A DNA stretch of 64,000 nucleotides from Eledone cirrhosa (GCA_964016885.1 OZ024744.1:71280136-71344135), one strand, 5' to 3'. Shown: positions 41,413 through 53,135, numbered from the stretch's first letter. The notes: a model not told the origin generated them from the letters alone. Translations and numbers: made by a program.

Positions 41413-41478
<66 letters not shown>

Positions 41479-41480
41479 CG
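41411..41480. repeat. (TC)n(TA)n microsatellite
   Basis: CTCT run followed by TA run. Confidence 0.95.
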
Positions 41481-41734
41481 TTATACTGTATATACATACA
41501 CATACATATATGAATAATGTATATATATGTGTATATGATAAATATATGTAGGTGTGAAAAAGGAAAAAGGAAAACTGCTCAATCGGGTATGAGAGCTGAT
41601 AAATATTATATATTTATGTTCATACACAGAATAAAAGCGCTACCTAAGATTTCAAGGCCCAATATTGACTATAACTCCAGATTGTAAGAGGAATCAAATT
41701 TGTGACCGATTCTTCCGGTGTTTAGAGTCCTCTC

Positions 41735-41854
41735 TGGACTCTGCCTTACATCCTTACGGGATCGATAAAATAAAGCATCAGTAATGCACTGAGGTCGATT
41801 TAATCGACTTTCTCCTCCCCACAAAAATGTAGGCCTTGTGGTTATAGTAGAAAT

Positions 41855-41887
<33 letters not shown>

Positions 41888-41925
41888 CACTACTACCACT
41901 ACTACTACTACTACTACTACACATA
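41735..41925 (+). mobile_element. OK-type SINE 3' part with (ACT)n tail
   Basis: GGGATCGATAAAATAAAGCA, then GGTCGATTTAATCGACTTTC, a body variant that replaces the GGTAATTGC version, ending in about 20 ACT/ACC units. Confidence 0.8.
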
Positions 41926-41935
41926 CATTATATAT

Positions 41936-42203
41936 AACGGGGTCGATAAAATAAAGTACCAGTAATGCTCTGGTATAATTACTGGCCTTGTGCCAAAAGT
42001 AGAAACAATTATTTGGATTGATAGTATCGGTAGAGGGTCTGACGTCATGCTTTGCAGCATAGAGTTACGGCCCTTGCCATTCTGAGTTCAAATCCCTCCG
42101 AGGTTAACTTTGCCTTTCATCCTTACGAGGTCGATAAAATAAAGTACTAGTAATGTACTGGGTGATTGCTGGCCTTGTGCCAAAAGTAGAAACAATTATT
42201 AAT
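41936..42203 (+). mobile_element. Two adjacent OK-type SINEs
   Basis: A 3' fragment (ACGGGGTCGATAAAATAAAG to AACAATTATT) is followed immediately by a full copy starting TTGGATTGATAGTATCGGTA. The second inserted at the tail of the first, as in the 49-kb array. Confidence 0.9.
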
Positions 42204-43257
42204 AGATTTGCTTGGATAGGAATTGGATCAATGGAATCGTTAGATCCTTCGAACAAAACTCCTTTACAGTATTTAGTTACGGCCATTTACAACTGGATCA
42301 CTGACAACGAGGTTTTTGTCATTGTTGGTGGTTCGTCATACCGACGTATTTGGTGATATCAGTAAATGGTGTTTCGTTATTCCAGCGTATTAGCTTTGCT
42401 GTCACTTGTGGCAATTCTTGGAGTGTATTGGCTTGCCTAAAAAAACATTAGAGGGAAACTCATGCGCCCCTTGTGGCTGTAAGTGTCTTATCTCATATTT
42501 TTGTCTTTTTTGTTGTTCTCTATATAGAACTTGTATTTATTGTATGCATTCAATTAATGACAAAACGTTTTCATTTCATTAAAGTAAAAATATAAACAAC
42601 CCTTACAATTAGTAAAGAATAACATTCTTAGTTTAAAGTTACCAGGCGCCAATTTTGCATTACATTGATAAAATAAAATATAAATTTAGTACTGGAGTTG
42701 TTTTATGTTTTATAAAATGTTCTATATGTGAATGGAATCATAGAAGTAAAAGCAAATCTGACATGAGCTAAATAAGAGAAGCTGAACAGACAGTTTAGAG
42801 ACGATAGAGAAAGAAGCAAAGACAAAGCAGAGATTAAGAATAAAATTCGTCAAATAAGATATGTCATGCGAATGTTGAGTTCTGATGCCTCGAAAACATT
42901 CTTCTTTGTAAGTAAGCGAGGTAAACGAGAGAGGGAACAAATGTATAGAGGAAGAGGTAAGAAGAGAAATAGAGCAAAAAAAGAAGTGAAACGCAGAAGA
43001 AAAGCCAAAAAGCAAAGTTAAAAAAGAACGAAAAGAATTGACGTATGTCAAGTTTACAAGAAAACGACCGAGAGAGAAGCAATGATCTAAGGGAAGTAAC
43101 TTTAGTTAAATACTGAAAACAACTGTTTGTCTGCTGACACATGTCTTTGCATACAGCAAAATACGTTCTTTTATTATTTTATTTGTTCGCTTTAAAGTGA
43201 TTCAGTCGATCATATTGACCCTTATTTCATCGATCACTTTTTGACGAACGGCTATAT
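42204..43257. other. Unassigned stretch
   Basis: A-rich plus-strand DNA at 42720-43100 leaves long T-rich minus frames that show no family motif. Nothing else recognised. Confidence 0.4.
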
Positions 43258-43356
43258 TTATTGTTTCTACTTTTGGCACAAGGCCAGCAATTATCTCAGT
43301 GTATTAATGGTACTTTATTTTATCGACCCCGTAAGGATGAAAGGCAGACACAGACA
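43258..43356 (-). mobile_element. OK-type SINE 3' fragment
   Basis: TTGTTTCTACTTTTGGCACA to ACCCCGTAAGGATGAAAGGC, then replaced by ACACAGAC repeats. Confidence 0.88.
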
Positions 43357-43736
43357 CAAACATAAATACATTTTTAGAAACTAGAATTTTTTTCAACATG
43401 CTAACGCGTTTGTGTAATTCTTATATAGGCATGCAGAGTTGAGTTTATTTTAATACCTAATCTAATCTATAATAAAGTAAAACCGCGGGACTGCGTACGG
43501 TTTATAATTTTTTATCCCATTAGTAAAATAAGTTGGATTACTTTGAATAAATAATGAATGAATATTACATAATTTATCTACTAAATTTCGTGGCTGTTCA
43601 TTAAATATATTTTATTATTTATTTAAAGATTCACTTCCTTAAAATTTTCAAATGTTAACATTTCCGGTGGCGATCGCTTAAATAAACATATTAATTTTCT
43701 GTCACTAATTTTTTCCTAATGCAGTTTATATATAAC

Positions 43737-44921
43737 TAGCAGCAGTACCCAGTGTTGCTTGGGTAGGTAAAATAATATTTGCTTTGATGAAAAGGTGTTG
43801 ATCTTAGCGACTGCTTCTCATCTATGGCCACACACAGGCCATGCGGGGAAGGGGAGGGGTGATGACCTCTATCACTGAGAAACGTGGGTGACTGACGAAG
43901 GGGAATGGTGGGGGAGGGAGGTAATGACCTCTAACACTAAGCCAAATTTCCTTACGCTACTTGATTGGAAATCGATGAATTCTCAAATACCAAGCTAAAA
44001 GCTCAGGTGACGTCAGTGGCCATCGTTTTGCCTTTGACCATTTATAAGATGTGCAATGATAGGTTCTATCGTAGTATAAAAGTTGAACCAAATAAATTGA
44101 TTTATGTGTGAGGTGGAGCCGAAGTTTCGAATTTGAACGAAATCGATTGAAAAATGTGGGAGCTAGAGCCGAAAAGGTGGTATTTTCGAATATTTAAGCG
44201 GCTTCCCCGCCGTTCCTGAACAAAAAATCCAAAATGTAAAGCCAATTTAAGACGTGAAATAATCAGATCCAGCGTAGTGTAAAATTTGAACAAAGTAGGT
44301 TGATTAATGTGGGAGCTAGAGCCGAAAAAGTGGAAATTTCAGTCAAAAAGTGGTATTTTTAAATATTTAAGCCGCTGCCACGCCGTCCCTGAACGACAAA
44401 TGCAAAATATAAAACCATTACAGGATGTGCAATGATAAATTCTATTTTGCTTTAAAATTTGAACGAAATCAGTGGCAAAATGTAGGAGCTAGAGCCAAAA
44501 ATCTTATTTTTCGATACCTAAAAAATGGTGACTCCCCCTGTCGATTTTTATCTGCAGAATGACCCCGGAATAAAAAAAAAAACTATACGCTGATATATAT
44601 AGAAAACTCTCCCCGATGACTAATCTATGAGCCTGTAAAGTTTCATGAAAATCGGTCGTAAGGTGTAGGCCCCTATAGGTAATACACACACACACACACA
44701 CAATTTTATATATATACAGATATCGTCTTTTTTTAATGTATCATGGATTACGTTACTGATTACATAAGACAGTGTAACACAGTCTTTGTTCAATTTCTGT
44801 GTATATTGTCAATTGCGATTACGTATTATACCTACATGTATATATACTTGCGTATAATATCAATATACACACTACACATGATAGCAGAAAACCACCCGAA
44901 GGGTGGTTTTTCTGCTAGTAT
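43737..44921. repeat. Complex repeat with three internal units and terminal hairpin
   Basis: Starts CTAGCAGCAGTACCCAGTG and ends at the hairpin TAGCAGAAAACCACCC / GGGTGGTTTTTCTGCTA (44882-44917). Inside, a diverged unit repeats three times (about 44047, 44250, 44422), each with a GTGCAATGATA-like word, TTTGAACGAAATC and GGGAGCTAGAGCCGAAAA. Also a duplicated GACCTCTATCACTGAG/GACCTCTAACACTAAG near 43860-43945 and a block GTTTCATGAAAATCGGTCGT before a (CA)n run. Whether it is one element is unclear. Confidence 0.5.
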
Positions 44922-44928
44922 ATATAAT

Positions 44929-45113
44929 AATTGTTTCTACTTTTGGCACAAGGCCATCAATTATCCAGTACATTACTGGTACTTTATTTTATCGACCCCG
45001 TAAGGATGAAAGGCAAACTTAACCTCGGCGGGATTTGAACTCAGACCATAAAGGGCCGTAACTCTTTGCTGCAAAGCATGGCGTCCGACCCTCTACTGAT
45101 ATTGCCAATCCAC
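44929..45113 (-). mobile_element. OK-type SINE, full length
   Basis: Minus strand from TTGTTTCTACTTTTGGCACA to TGATATTGCCAATCC, containing both promoter boxes. Confidence 0.92.
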
Positions 45114-45504
45114 ATAATAATAATGACAACAATAATAACAACAGCAATAAAAAAGAAAAGGAAATAAAAGAAAGTATAGAACAAAAGAGAAAAAGAAAGA
45201 ACAAAGAAGAGGAAGGGAGGGGATGGCAAGAACTTTAGTGTCGCAGAAGAGAGGGGGGGAGTGAAGGTGGGGGAGGGGGATGATTGGGCTTTGGACCTAG
45301 GGCATGGTCGAAGAAGGGCTCAGCCATGCGGACAAGACCGCAAAAGCATTCTTACTATTTGCCAACATAAGCCATTTTCTCTATAACTTTCTTCATAAGG
45401 TATTTGTCTATTCATTTATTTATTTCAATGAAATTTGCAGTTATATTTTCAATGGTGTAGATTGCGATAATGATTTTTACTATAGACACGAAACCAGCAA
45501 TTTA
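45114..45504. other. A-rich and G-rich unassigned DNA
   Basis: AATAATAAC repeats, an A/G-rich run to 45220, then GAGGGGGGGAGTGAAGGTGG and GGGAGGGGGATGATTGGG near 45251-45290, a potential G-quadruplex. Confidence 0.45.
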
Positions 45505-45650
45505 GGGATAGGGGAAAGTCGATTAAATGGACCCCAGTGCATTACTGGTGTTTTATTTTATCGACCCTGTGAGAATGAAAGGCAAAGCTAACCTCGGCGA
45601 GATTGAACTCAGGCATGTTGTCCGACGCTCTACTACCAATCCACCGATAA
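45505..45650 (-). mobile_element. OK-type SINE, diverged
   Basis: GTGCATTACTGGTGTTTTAT, TCGACCCTGTGAGAATGAAA and ACTACCAATCCACCG, with a deletion around the B-box. Confidence 0.8.
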
Positions 45651-45663
45651 TTTTGCTGAAAGA

Positions 45664-45870
45664 GTGATGGATTGGCAAAATTGGTAGAACGTCGGACAAA
45701 ATGCTTTGTAACATTTAGTTGTAGCTCTTTACACTATGAGTTTAAATCCCACTAATATCAACTTTATCTTTCATCCTTCCTGGGTGTATAAAATATAGTA
45801 CCAGTAAAGTACTAGGGTCGTTATAATCGACATACCTGTAGCAGTAATTTGACTTTTTGTGCTGATGTCA
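45664..45870 (+). mobile_element. OK-type SINE, diverged, head-to-head with previous
   Basis: GTGATGGATTGGCAAAATTG, TTTAAATCCCACTAATATCA and TAAAATATAGTACCAGTAAA. Together with the preceding minus copy it forms an inverted pair. Confidence 0.78.
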
Positions 45871-46754
45871 GTAAAATAAGTCAGTGTCTTAACATATACT
45901 GACCCCTAGGCAACATGATATTCATTTTTTTCTTTGTTTCGAATTATTGACGCCAGTTAGCCCGAAGAAACTGGCCAACTGGAGGCTGTTTAAGATAACA
46001 CTTCCTTAAGACCATTCTGCTCTCATCTCTCAAAAGAGACACACCAAAAAACAGTTGGTTTTCAGCAAACACACAAATGTAACGTTTAGCCAGACACTCC
46101 GGCCCCGTCGAAAGATCCTAACTCAACAAAGATCAGTCCACGCACTACTGTAGAATTATTGCACACACACACATACACCACAACAACAAAAGCCTTGTTT
46201 TTATTTTAATATTGTCAACAATTACCTCATTATTAATTTAATAAATATATTTAAGTAGCGATTTGGTTTTTATTTCATTACTTATGTATCATCTTATGAA
46301 TCATCATCATCATGAACACTGCAGCTCACTTGCACACCCGCAATTGCTGGTCACACTGTAATAGACACAGACCTCTCAACTCTCCACGTTCGACAGAGAG
46401 ATCTCCCACTCAATTTGGAGTGGGTGAGAGATGTCTTCTCTTGTGAAAATGGGTATAGCTTTCATTATGTAAAATCTCCCCAGTTTGCCTCATTTCTCCC
46501 CGATTTAGGGCAATTTCTTTCATGGTACTCCCCATTTGGGTTTTTAGAGGTTGGCAGGTCTGCAGGCACATCAGTCTCCTTTGCCCACACTCTACACGAA
46601 CATGACCACACCAAAAAGCAATCCACAAGTGAACAACGAACCACAGCACCAACTAACATCGCCAACTCACTTCCCGCCACATCTAACTAATTTCCATCGC
46701 TATATATATCCTCAAATTGCTGACGTTGTGGCTGTTAAAAATACCCCTTTGGAA
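45871..46754. other. Unassigned stretch
   Basis: A small hairpin, TCCCACTCAATTTGGAGTGGG, near 46408 (CCCACTC/GAGTGGG). No element or gene recognised; the overlapping frames at 46410-46690 have no motif. Confidence 0.4.
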
Positions 46755-47195
46755 TAGGAGGTGGGGTGGCGGTGCTGTTTAGAAAAAAACTGGATCTCTA
46801 GGTACAGATGATCTGCCTGAACTCGGACGGTAAGTTGGTGGTCGTGGATGTGAATAGTGGAGAAGGTGGTGCCTTTAGACTTGTGACCGTCTATACCCTG
46901 ACAGTAGTAGGCTGGTCGGATTTCTTCGAACGTCTGAAAGCTTTTCTTGGAATGTCTCATCCTTTACTATTAGCAAGGAACTGGAACGGCAACTTCAACA
47001 TTCAAATGGGTTTTGTGAGAGTTGTTGATAGAAGTAAGGTTGCAAAATCCTCAAGAATTTGAGGAGTCAGTTCTAACTATCTCCCACGTACCGACTAGAT
47101 TTCTCGAATGCTCCAGTGTGGACATGGAACAATCGCATAGGGTCATTCGGTTGATATTTAGATAGATTTTCATTAAGTTCGCAAATAGGGATAGC
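46755..47195 (+). pseudogene. LINE-B endonuclease fragment
   Basis: Reads GIGGGVAVLFRKKLDL-like DNA, then DGKLVVVDVNSGEGGAFRLV, SDFFERLKAFLGMSHPLLLA and NWNG. After frameshifts it continues VWTWNNRIGSFG-YLDRF. These match positions of the LINE-B EN at 60203-60634 and 60000-60170, including the NG and LDRF nuclease blocks. N-terminal part and RT absent. Confidence 0.78.
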
Positions 47196-48299
47196 ATGAA
47201 GTGAAGGTTAAGATTGTTTGATGTCACCAAATGTAGCTTGTATCAGTGATTTGGTTAGTGTGGTGGCTGGATGAAAGCGTGAGTAAAAGGTGATGCTTCG
47301 TTAGTTGTTCATTGTAGTATGGTAGAATTTGAAGCTGTAATTGTTGGCTTGATAAATGATTCTGTGAGTAGCTCTCTACCATTCAAGTGCTGTGTTAATG
47401 TTGCGACTTTATGGCAAATGAATTGTGTATGTTTCATAGTAAGTCGAAATATGTGACTGTATTCGTTGCCATAGCCAGTAGTTGAAAATAAAGCTGCCAT
47501 TAACAATATTCAAATACCGCTATTTTAATAATTTCTAAAAATTAAGAAATAACTTATGTCGAAGTCATTGCGCTAACAGAGGAAAACAACAGGGTCAAAG
47601 TGTGGTTGTGTGTTATGTTTGTGTGATTGGTTTTGCGTGAATACTATAGTAGTCTGAAAAGATGCTTGTAACTAACTTTTGTTGGAATCGAGCGGGAATA
47701 TGGCTGTCATGGCTCGTTGGCCGAACAGGCCGGGGTGAATATTGTCGACAACTACATTGTTTGGTTGCTGGATGAAATTAAGCCGGAGGGCAGGGATCGA
47801 ACTAATCATGAGAATCTTGTTATCGTTGACACTAACAAGATGGCCTTAGAAAGCTGTATTCTTATAGTCAGTTTGGTGAGATGAGTCCCCGAAACAAAGG
47901 AAGTAAATAATAACGGGTACCGTACAAATAAAATTGCCTATCTATTCTGAGTTCTTGAGGCCAGAAGTCAGTGTCTGTGGTCGTGTGATTTATTTCTCTA
48001 ACCGGGAGAGCAAAAGTTCAAATCTCGCTGCATAGAATTCGCTACATAGTTCCCCGCCCAGATCAATACGGGATGAGCTATCAATAATAGAAATGGCAGC
48101 GAAATTGAACTGCAAGAACATGATTGAAAATACGTAAAAATACGAGATCTTGCTGGCTGCTAATATGTGGAGCTGTGAGTCACTCAACGCAGTTGCATAA
48201 GCTTTGTTTGTATTCCTCAATTTGCAGGGAAGCGGAGATTAAGTTTTGATGAGCTGGGAGAAAAACGTGTCTGACGAACGCCGACGTCCACATTTGTTC
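47196..48299. other. Unassigned stretch
   Basis: No coding or repeat feature recognised. GTTCAAATCTCGCTGC near 48015 looks like a lone SINE B-box. Confidence 0.4.
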
Positions 48300-49235
48300 A
48301 CCAACAAGGAGAGACTGAAGTAACCTCAGCGCATATTTGCGCATCATCAGCCACGACGTGCCCAGTTCTTAACGCAGAGGATTTTGAAAGTAGATGGACC
48401 CTCTAACCATCTAACCACTGGAACACGTCATTTCCACAAAAAGCGTCAGAGTGGACGCTCTAGTGCAACCAGACGTGGACCGAGGAAAGGCACGACGGTC
48501 AGGCGGTAGTAGATGACGGATGCGATATAGGCGTCTATCACCTCTACCCAGCCTTGCAGGATAGTTTCTTCTTTGCCCAGTTTTGTGTAAGAGTAGCCAC
48601 CCTGCTCGTTACCTCGTCCCAGCTTTTCTCCATCTGGATGTCTGGACCAAACCAGACCCCGAGCAATTTAACCGGTCTGTCTGTCCAGCACCATACGACA
48701 CTGTTGGACGGCAATGATTCGCCTCTCTAAGTGCTGAGCTGTTGGCCCACAAACTTTTCCAGGTTAATTTTCGCTCCTATTACTGCTTCGTATTCCTTCA
48801 GAGCAACGTCATTCACATCACTGTGTTTGGCACTGGAAAAGAATATGTTGACATCGTCAGCATATTTTTTCACTGATCTCTCACATCCTAGTTCGTGCAG
48901 GATGCCCCGCAGTGTCTCTAGCTTGCGCAATAGTTGCTCAAGTGTCATCAGAACATACAATAAGGACGAGAGGGGACAACTTTGAATAAACGAGCACATA
49001 ATATTAAACCGTTCCGAGAGGTGACTGTTCAGTCTGACCATTGTACAGATGTTGCTATGAATTGCAACAATCCATCCCACGACGAAGACGATTGCCCTGA
49101 GGCCTGCTGACAGATACTTTCGTACAGTGAGCTGGTTGTCCTGTAGGAGTAAGAGGATTTGTTGGAACCAGGGTTGACTCGCTCCTCAGAGACTTTGGAC
49201 TGGTGATAAAAGAAAGGAAACACCTTTCGATGGTA
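48300..49235 (-). pseudogene. LINE-B RT fragment, decayed
   Basis: The open part (49080-48727) has MGWIVAIHSNICTM, FIQSCPLSSLLYVLMTLEQL and VKKYADDVNIFFSS (catalytic ADD kept), then a KEYEAVIGAKINLEKFVGQQ block. Downstream frames give the RPVKLLGVWFGPDIQMEKSW and KLSCKAG-like DNA seen in the 57.9-59.2 kb RT. Order and wording match that LINE-B, so it is the same family. Several stops; no EN. Confidence 0.78.
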
Positions 49236-49327
49236 TTATCGGAGGCAGCTGAGAAAGCAAGTTACTGAATCTGGCTCATAAGAGAAGGTGAACTAACTCA
49301 TGCATCACACATTAATTATTACCTCCA

Positions 49328-50185
49328 GGCCCCTTGTCATTCTGAGTTCAAATCGCGCCGAGGTTAACTTTGCCTTTCATCCTTACGGGGTCGATAAAAT
49401 AAAGTACCAGTAATGTACTGGGTAATTGCTGGCCTTGTGCCAAAAGTAGAAACAATTATTACCTCCAGGTCAACTTTGCCTTTCATCCTTACGGGGTCGG
49501 TAAAATAAAATACCAGTAATGTACTGAGTAATTGCTGGCCTTGTGCCAAAAGTAGAAACAATTATTACCTCCAGCGGTGGATTGGCAGTATCGGTAGAGG
49601 GTCGGACGCCATGCTTTCCAGCATAGAGTTACGGCCCTTGCCACTCTGAGTTCAAATCCCGTCAAGGTTAACTTTGCCTTTCATCTTTACGGGGTCGATA
49701 AAATAAAGTACCAGTAATGCACTGTATTAATTGTCGGCCTTGTGCCAAAAGTAGAAACAATTATTACCTCCCTTGGATTGGCAGTATCGGTAGAGGGTCT
49801 GCCGCCATGCTTTGCAACAAAGAGTTACGACCCTTTATGGTCTGAGTTCAAATCCCGCCGAGGTTAACTTTGCCTTTCATGCTTACGGGGTCGATAAAAT
49901 AAAGCACCAGTCATACAATAGGATATTTGCTGGCCTTGTGCCAAATGTTAAACAATTATTATCTCCCTTACTGATGGATTAGCAGAGTCGTTAAAGGGTT
50001 GGACAAATGCTTAGCAGTATTTATTCTGATTCTTTATATTCTGAGTTCCACCCCTACCGAGGTTAGCTTTGCCTCTTACCCTTATGGGATTGACAAAATA
50101 AACTATCAGTAACGCACAACCTTAGATTTAATCGATTTTCCCTCCCTCAAATTGTTGGCCTTATGCCTAAATGAGAAATTATTAT
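49328..50185 (+). mobile_element. Tandem array of five OK-type SINE units
   Basis: Units 49328-49460 (5'-truncated), 49461-49566 (tail only), 49567-49765 (full), 49766-49960 (full) and 49961-50185 (full, diverged). Each junction carries the same target word, ATTATTACCTCC or ATTATTATCTCC, which also flanks the array on both sides. This fits repeated insertion into one preferred site at the SINE tail. Confidence 0.9.
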
Positions 50186-50507
50186 TATCTCCCTTGCTTT
50201 TATACTATTATTACTTAAGGTTGCCTGTTGTTTTGTTACACTTTAGCCGAGATCGTCTATAAAAATTTAGTGTGAAAATGTGTAATTTTTGTTTAGGACG
50301 ACAAGCTGTGATTTCAAAAAAATTTAGACCGCTATGAAGATTATGTACACACACATTCACACGTATACACACGTACACGCACGCGAACACACACACGAAT
50401 AAACACAAATACGCGATAACGTACTTTCAAGGGAGATAACTTTTATCGTAAATTTTCCTCTCGATTTCTAAATGAACCTAGATTATTTCTAATCAAGCTA
50501 CACAATT
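50186..50507. other. Unassigned stretch
   Basis: ACAC/ACGC-rich DNA near 50345-50410 and otherwise nothing recognised. Confidence 0.4.
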
Positions 50508-50592
50508 GAATTAAAGTAATCGGCAGAGAACGTGAAACGGCGTTCGTTTATATTCAGTCACGCCAGAGAACGCTGACAAACACCGTCCGGGT
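50508..50592 (-). repeat. Inverted repeat partner of 53890-53985
   Basis: TTAAAGTAATCGGCAGAGAA, GTGAAACGGCGTTCGTTTAT and CCAGAGAACGCTGACAAACA are the reverse complement of the right-hand copy with few differences. Confidence 0.8.
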
Positions 50593-50754
50593 TCGTATCA
50601 TTAGTGTGAGCATATTTTGGAACTTAAGGCACTCATGTTATTCCAATAATATATATCATATATATCTAACATTCTAATATGCATTTTAATCATAATAATG
50701 TACACACACACACACACACACATTGAAAATCGATTAAAAGAGTTTATCATTATT

Positions 50755-50945
50755 TCATGGATTGGCAGTATTGGTAGAGGGTCGGACGCCATGCTTTGAC
50801 GTATAGAGTTACGGCCCTTGTCATTCTGAGTTCAAATCCCGCCGAGGTTAACCTTGCCTTTCATCCTTACGGGGTCGATAAAATAAAGTACCAGTAATGC
50901 ATTGGGTAATTGCTGGCCTTGTGCCAAAAGTAGAAACAATTATTT
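50755..50945 (+). mobile_element. OK-type SINE, full length, clear duplication
   Basis: TGGATTGGCAGTATTGGTAG to AGTAGAAACAATTATT. Flanked by ATTATTTCA on both sides (50749-50757 and 50938-50946). Confidence 0.93.
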
Positions 50946-51055
50946 CAATTTCCAGAGTAATTCGTATTTTCTGGCATGTTTACTACATACCTACCTATTA
51001 GATATGTGTATATATCTATACACGTTTGTGCAGTCTCAGTTACGAACTTTGTATA

Positions 51056-51155
51056 TGCGCAGGGTATCCCCAACAAGTATACACACTTTGATTACCTGTA
51101 AAGGCAATATTTATTAGAATGCTGTTGGAGTGTATATACATTTTTTGGGGACACC
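51056..51155. mobile_element. Tc1/mariner-type MITE, copy 2
   Basis: CAGGGTATCCCCAACAAGTA to CATTTTTTGGGGACACC. The centre (GGCAATATTTATTAGAATGC) is the reverse complement of the centre of the 41.3-kb copy. Confidence 0.78.
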
Positions 51156-51610
51156 ATATATATATATATCGTTTCATTTTTTCCGTTTATCGTTTTCGGT
51201 GCACCCGGCCGATTAACCCACTCGATATGCAAATTGGGCTACTCGGCCGTTAATATGCATAAGGAAAGTATATACTTTCAGACGTTCAACAATCTGGCAG
51301 GAAGGTATACGTTGCTGACGATAGCTAATAAGCTTGAAACTAGTACAGCGTTCCTTTGTCAGTGTTGAACAAACGAGCAACGATGGTTGCTAGACACTAC
51401 GGCTTAATACGGGATGTTTGTTTACAAACACACCGAGCATTATAGTAAATGTTCGGTGAATCCATACGTACATGTATATATGTGTGCATGTATGTATATA
51501 TATACATACTACTGTATGTCTGTATACATATATGTATGTACGTGTACATACTTATATTTAAGTAACAGCCGTACTAAGAGTGGGAAATGAAATTTTGTTT
51601 CATTTTTTCC

Positions 51611-51667
<57 letters not shown>

Positions 51668-52227
51668 AATTTAGCGAGAATCGCATTTCGGCGAGTAGAA
51701 ATTAGCGGAACGCAACTTCCGAATTGTGTTGGCAAGCGCTCAATGGATATGAAGATACCAGAGCTATAAACATAAGTTTATAGCCATACGAAACTGAGAC
51801 GATGGTTTAGAAGCCATTAACCACCTAAGCCAAAAAAGCGAGCAAGCTAAGCGGGTCAAACAAAATAAGATATGATTGAAATATTTACCCGGACCTTCGG
51901 GAATGATGGTAAAACCCGATATAGGGTTTCTGCGACACCTAAATCAATAATACTGTCTGCATATAAAAAATAATAAGCTTTTGGTATAATGATCGAACAA
52001 GGATATCACTTTCTCAACAGCTATTTTGTTCTGCGTGCGCCAGGATCTCACACTGTTCGAAAGTACATGTGAACTCCAAAGGGGAGAAAGCCCCTAGTTT
52101 TGGCAAATGAATTCAATATGTGTAGTCATTGCAAACATTTGCAAAAATAGCACAAAACGAATTAAGTTCTCGACCGAGTAGTTTTTAAAATAAACTTAAG
52201 CGATTAATCAGTCAATAGAATTAACTA

Positions 52228-52265
<38 letters not shown>
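51156..52265. other. Unassigned stretch with TA tract
   Basis: A (TA)n tract at 51614-51663, preceded by TTTCATTTTTTCCATTTATA, which also occurs at 51171-51190. The 51670-52190 segment contains small hairpins (CCCGGACCTTCGGG; ACCCGATATAGGGT). No coding feature. Confidence 0.4.
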
Positions 52266-52272
<7 letters not shown>

Positions 52273-52395
52273 TAAAATAACAGATTAAAGTTTAAGCAAA
52301 GAATCGCTGCTTCCACCCTTAACGGGATCTTCAGAAGATCCCGTTAAGCTTTAATCTGTTAAGCTTTAAACTTTAATCTGTTATTTTAATAAATA
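52266..52395. repeat. Palindrome 1
   Basis: Outer arms 52266-52297 and 52363-52395 (AACAGATTAAAGTTTAAGC against GCTTTAAACTTTAATCTGTT, one extra base). Inner perfect 15-bp arms CTTAACGGGATCTTC (52318-52332) and GAAGATCCCGTTAAG (52334-52348) are separated by one A. Minus strand gives CTGAAGATCCCGTTAAGG...GAAG, a hammerhead-core-like order. Confidence 0.92.
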
Positions 52396-52632
52396 TTTGC
52401 TCTCCGGTTCTTATATATTTGATATATATTTATCCTTATCGAGCCCTCTTTGCATTTTAGTCGTCAAATTTATTATTATTACTAGATATATATATATATA
52501 TATATATTAAATTCAAAGGGTATATATATATAATTAGACATAGTCACAGATACATATATGAGTTTGGCAACCATTCACTGTGTGGCTCAATGAAGAATTA
52601 ATTAAATAATTATTAATCAGAGCTATATATAA

Positions 52633-52919
52633 AAATGTAAGTCCAAAGAATCATTAGATAAAATATATACAGTATTTCCTCTCCCAATCAGTATAAATTA
52701 ACCACATAAAAAAAATCATTTAAACGCTAGAAAGCGCAGCCGAATACTGCCTAAAGTTTTACTCAAATACGGGAGTATATATTAAATTCAAAGGGTATAT
52801 ATATATATAATTATACATAGTCACATTTAAATGATTTTTTATGTGGTTAATTTATACTGATTGGGAGAGGAAATACTGTATATATTTTATCTAATGATTG
52901 ATTCTTTGGACTTACATTT
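52633..52919. repeat. Palindrome 2, arms of about 92 bp
   Basis: Left 52633-52724 (AAATGTAAGTCCAAAGAATC...ATTTAAA) and right 52826-52919 are near-perfect reverse complements. The right arm has four extra bases (ATTG). The roughly 100-bp centre repeats the TTAAATTCAAAGGGTATATA and ACATAGTCACA words found just left of the palindrome at 52505-52545. Confidence 0.92.
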
Positions 52920-52929
52920 ATATATATAT

Positions 52930-53064
52930 ATATATATATATGCAAAAGTTCTATTTAAAGTTGTTGGGATACAACAAGTAAATATTTTTATAACTGATAT
53001 AAAGCAGTCGACAAGTTTTTGGAGTAGATATACGATATTAATATAGTTTCCATTTATTAATATC

Positions 53065-53118
<54 letters not shown>

Positions 53119-53135
53119 CGAGCTGAGGATCCGCT
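52930..53135 (-). repeat. PLE terminal fragments and (TA)n
   Basis: 52938-53040 reads on the minus strand CTACTCCAAAAACTTGTCGA and ATCAGTTATAAAAATATTTA, homologous to the PLE ends at 9.13 and 22.1 kb. Then (TA)n at 53066-53115. On the plus strand at 53121, CTGAGGATCCGCTAAGGTGA followed by AAC fits CTGANGA-helix-GAAA. Confidence 0.6.

Noticed and set aside
42722..43142. Minus-strand hydrophobic frames (F/S/L-rich) as a membrane protein
   Set aside because: Produced by an A-rich plus strand; no periodic membrane pattern or family match.
46410..46757. Overlapping frames on both strands as a small gene
   Set aside because: No motif, no conserved start context, and mutually antisense frames of similar length.
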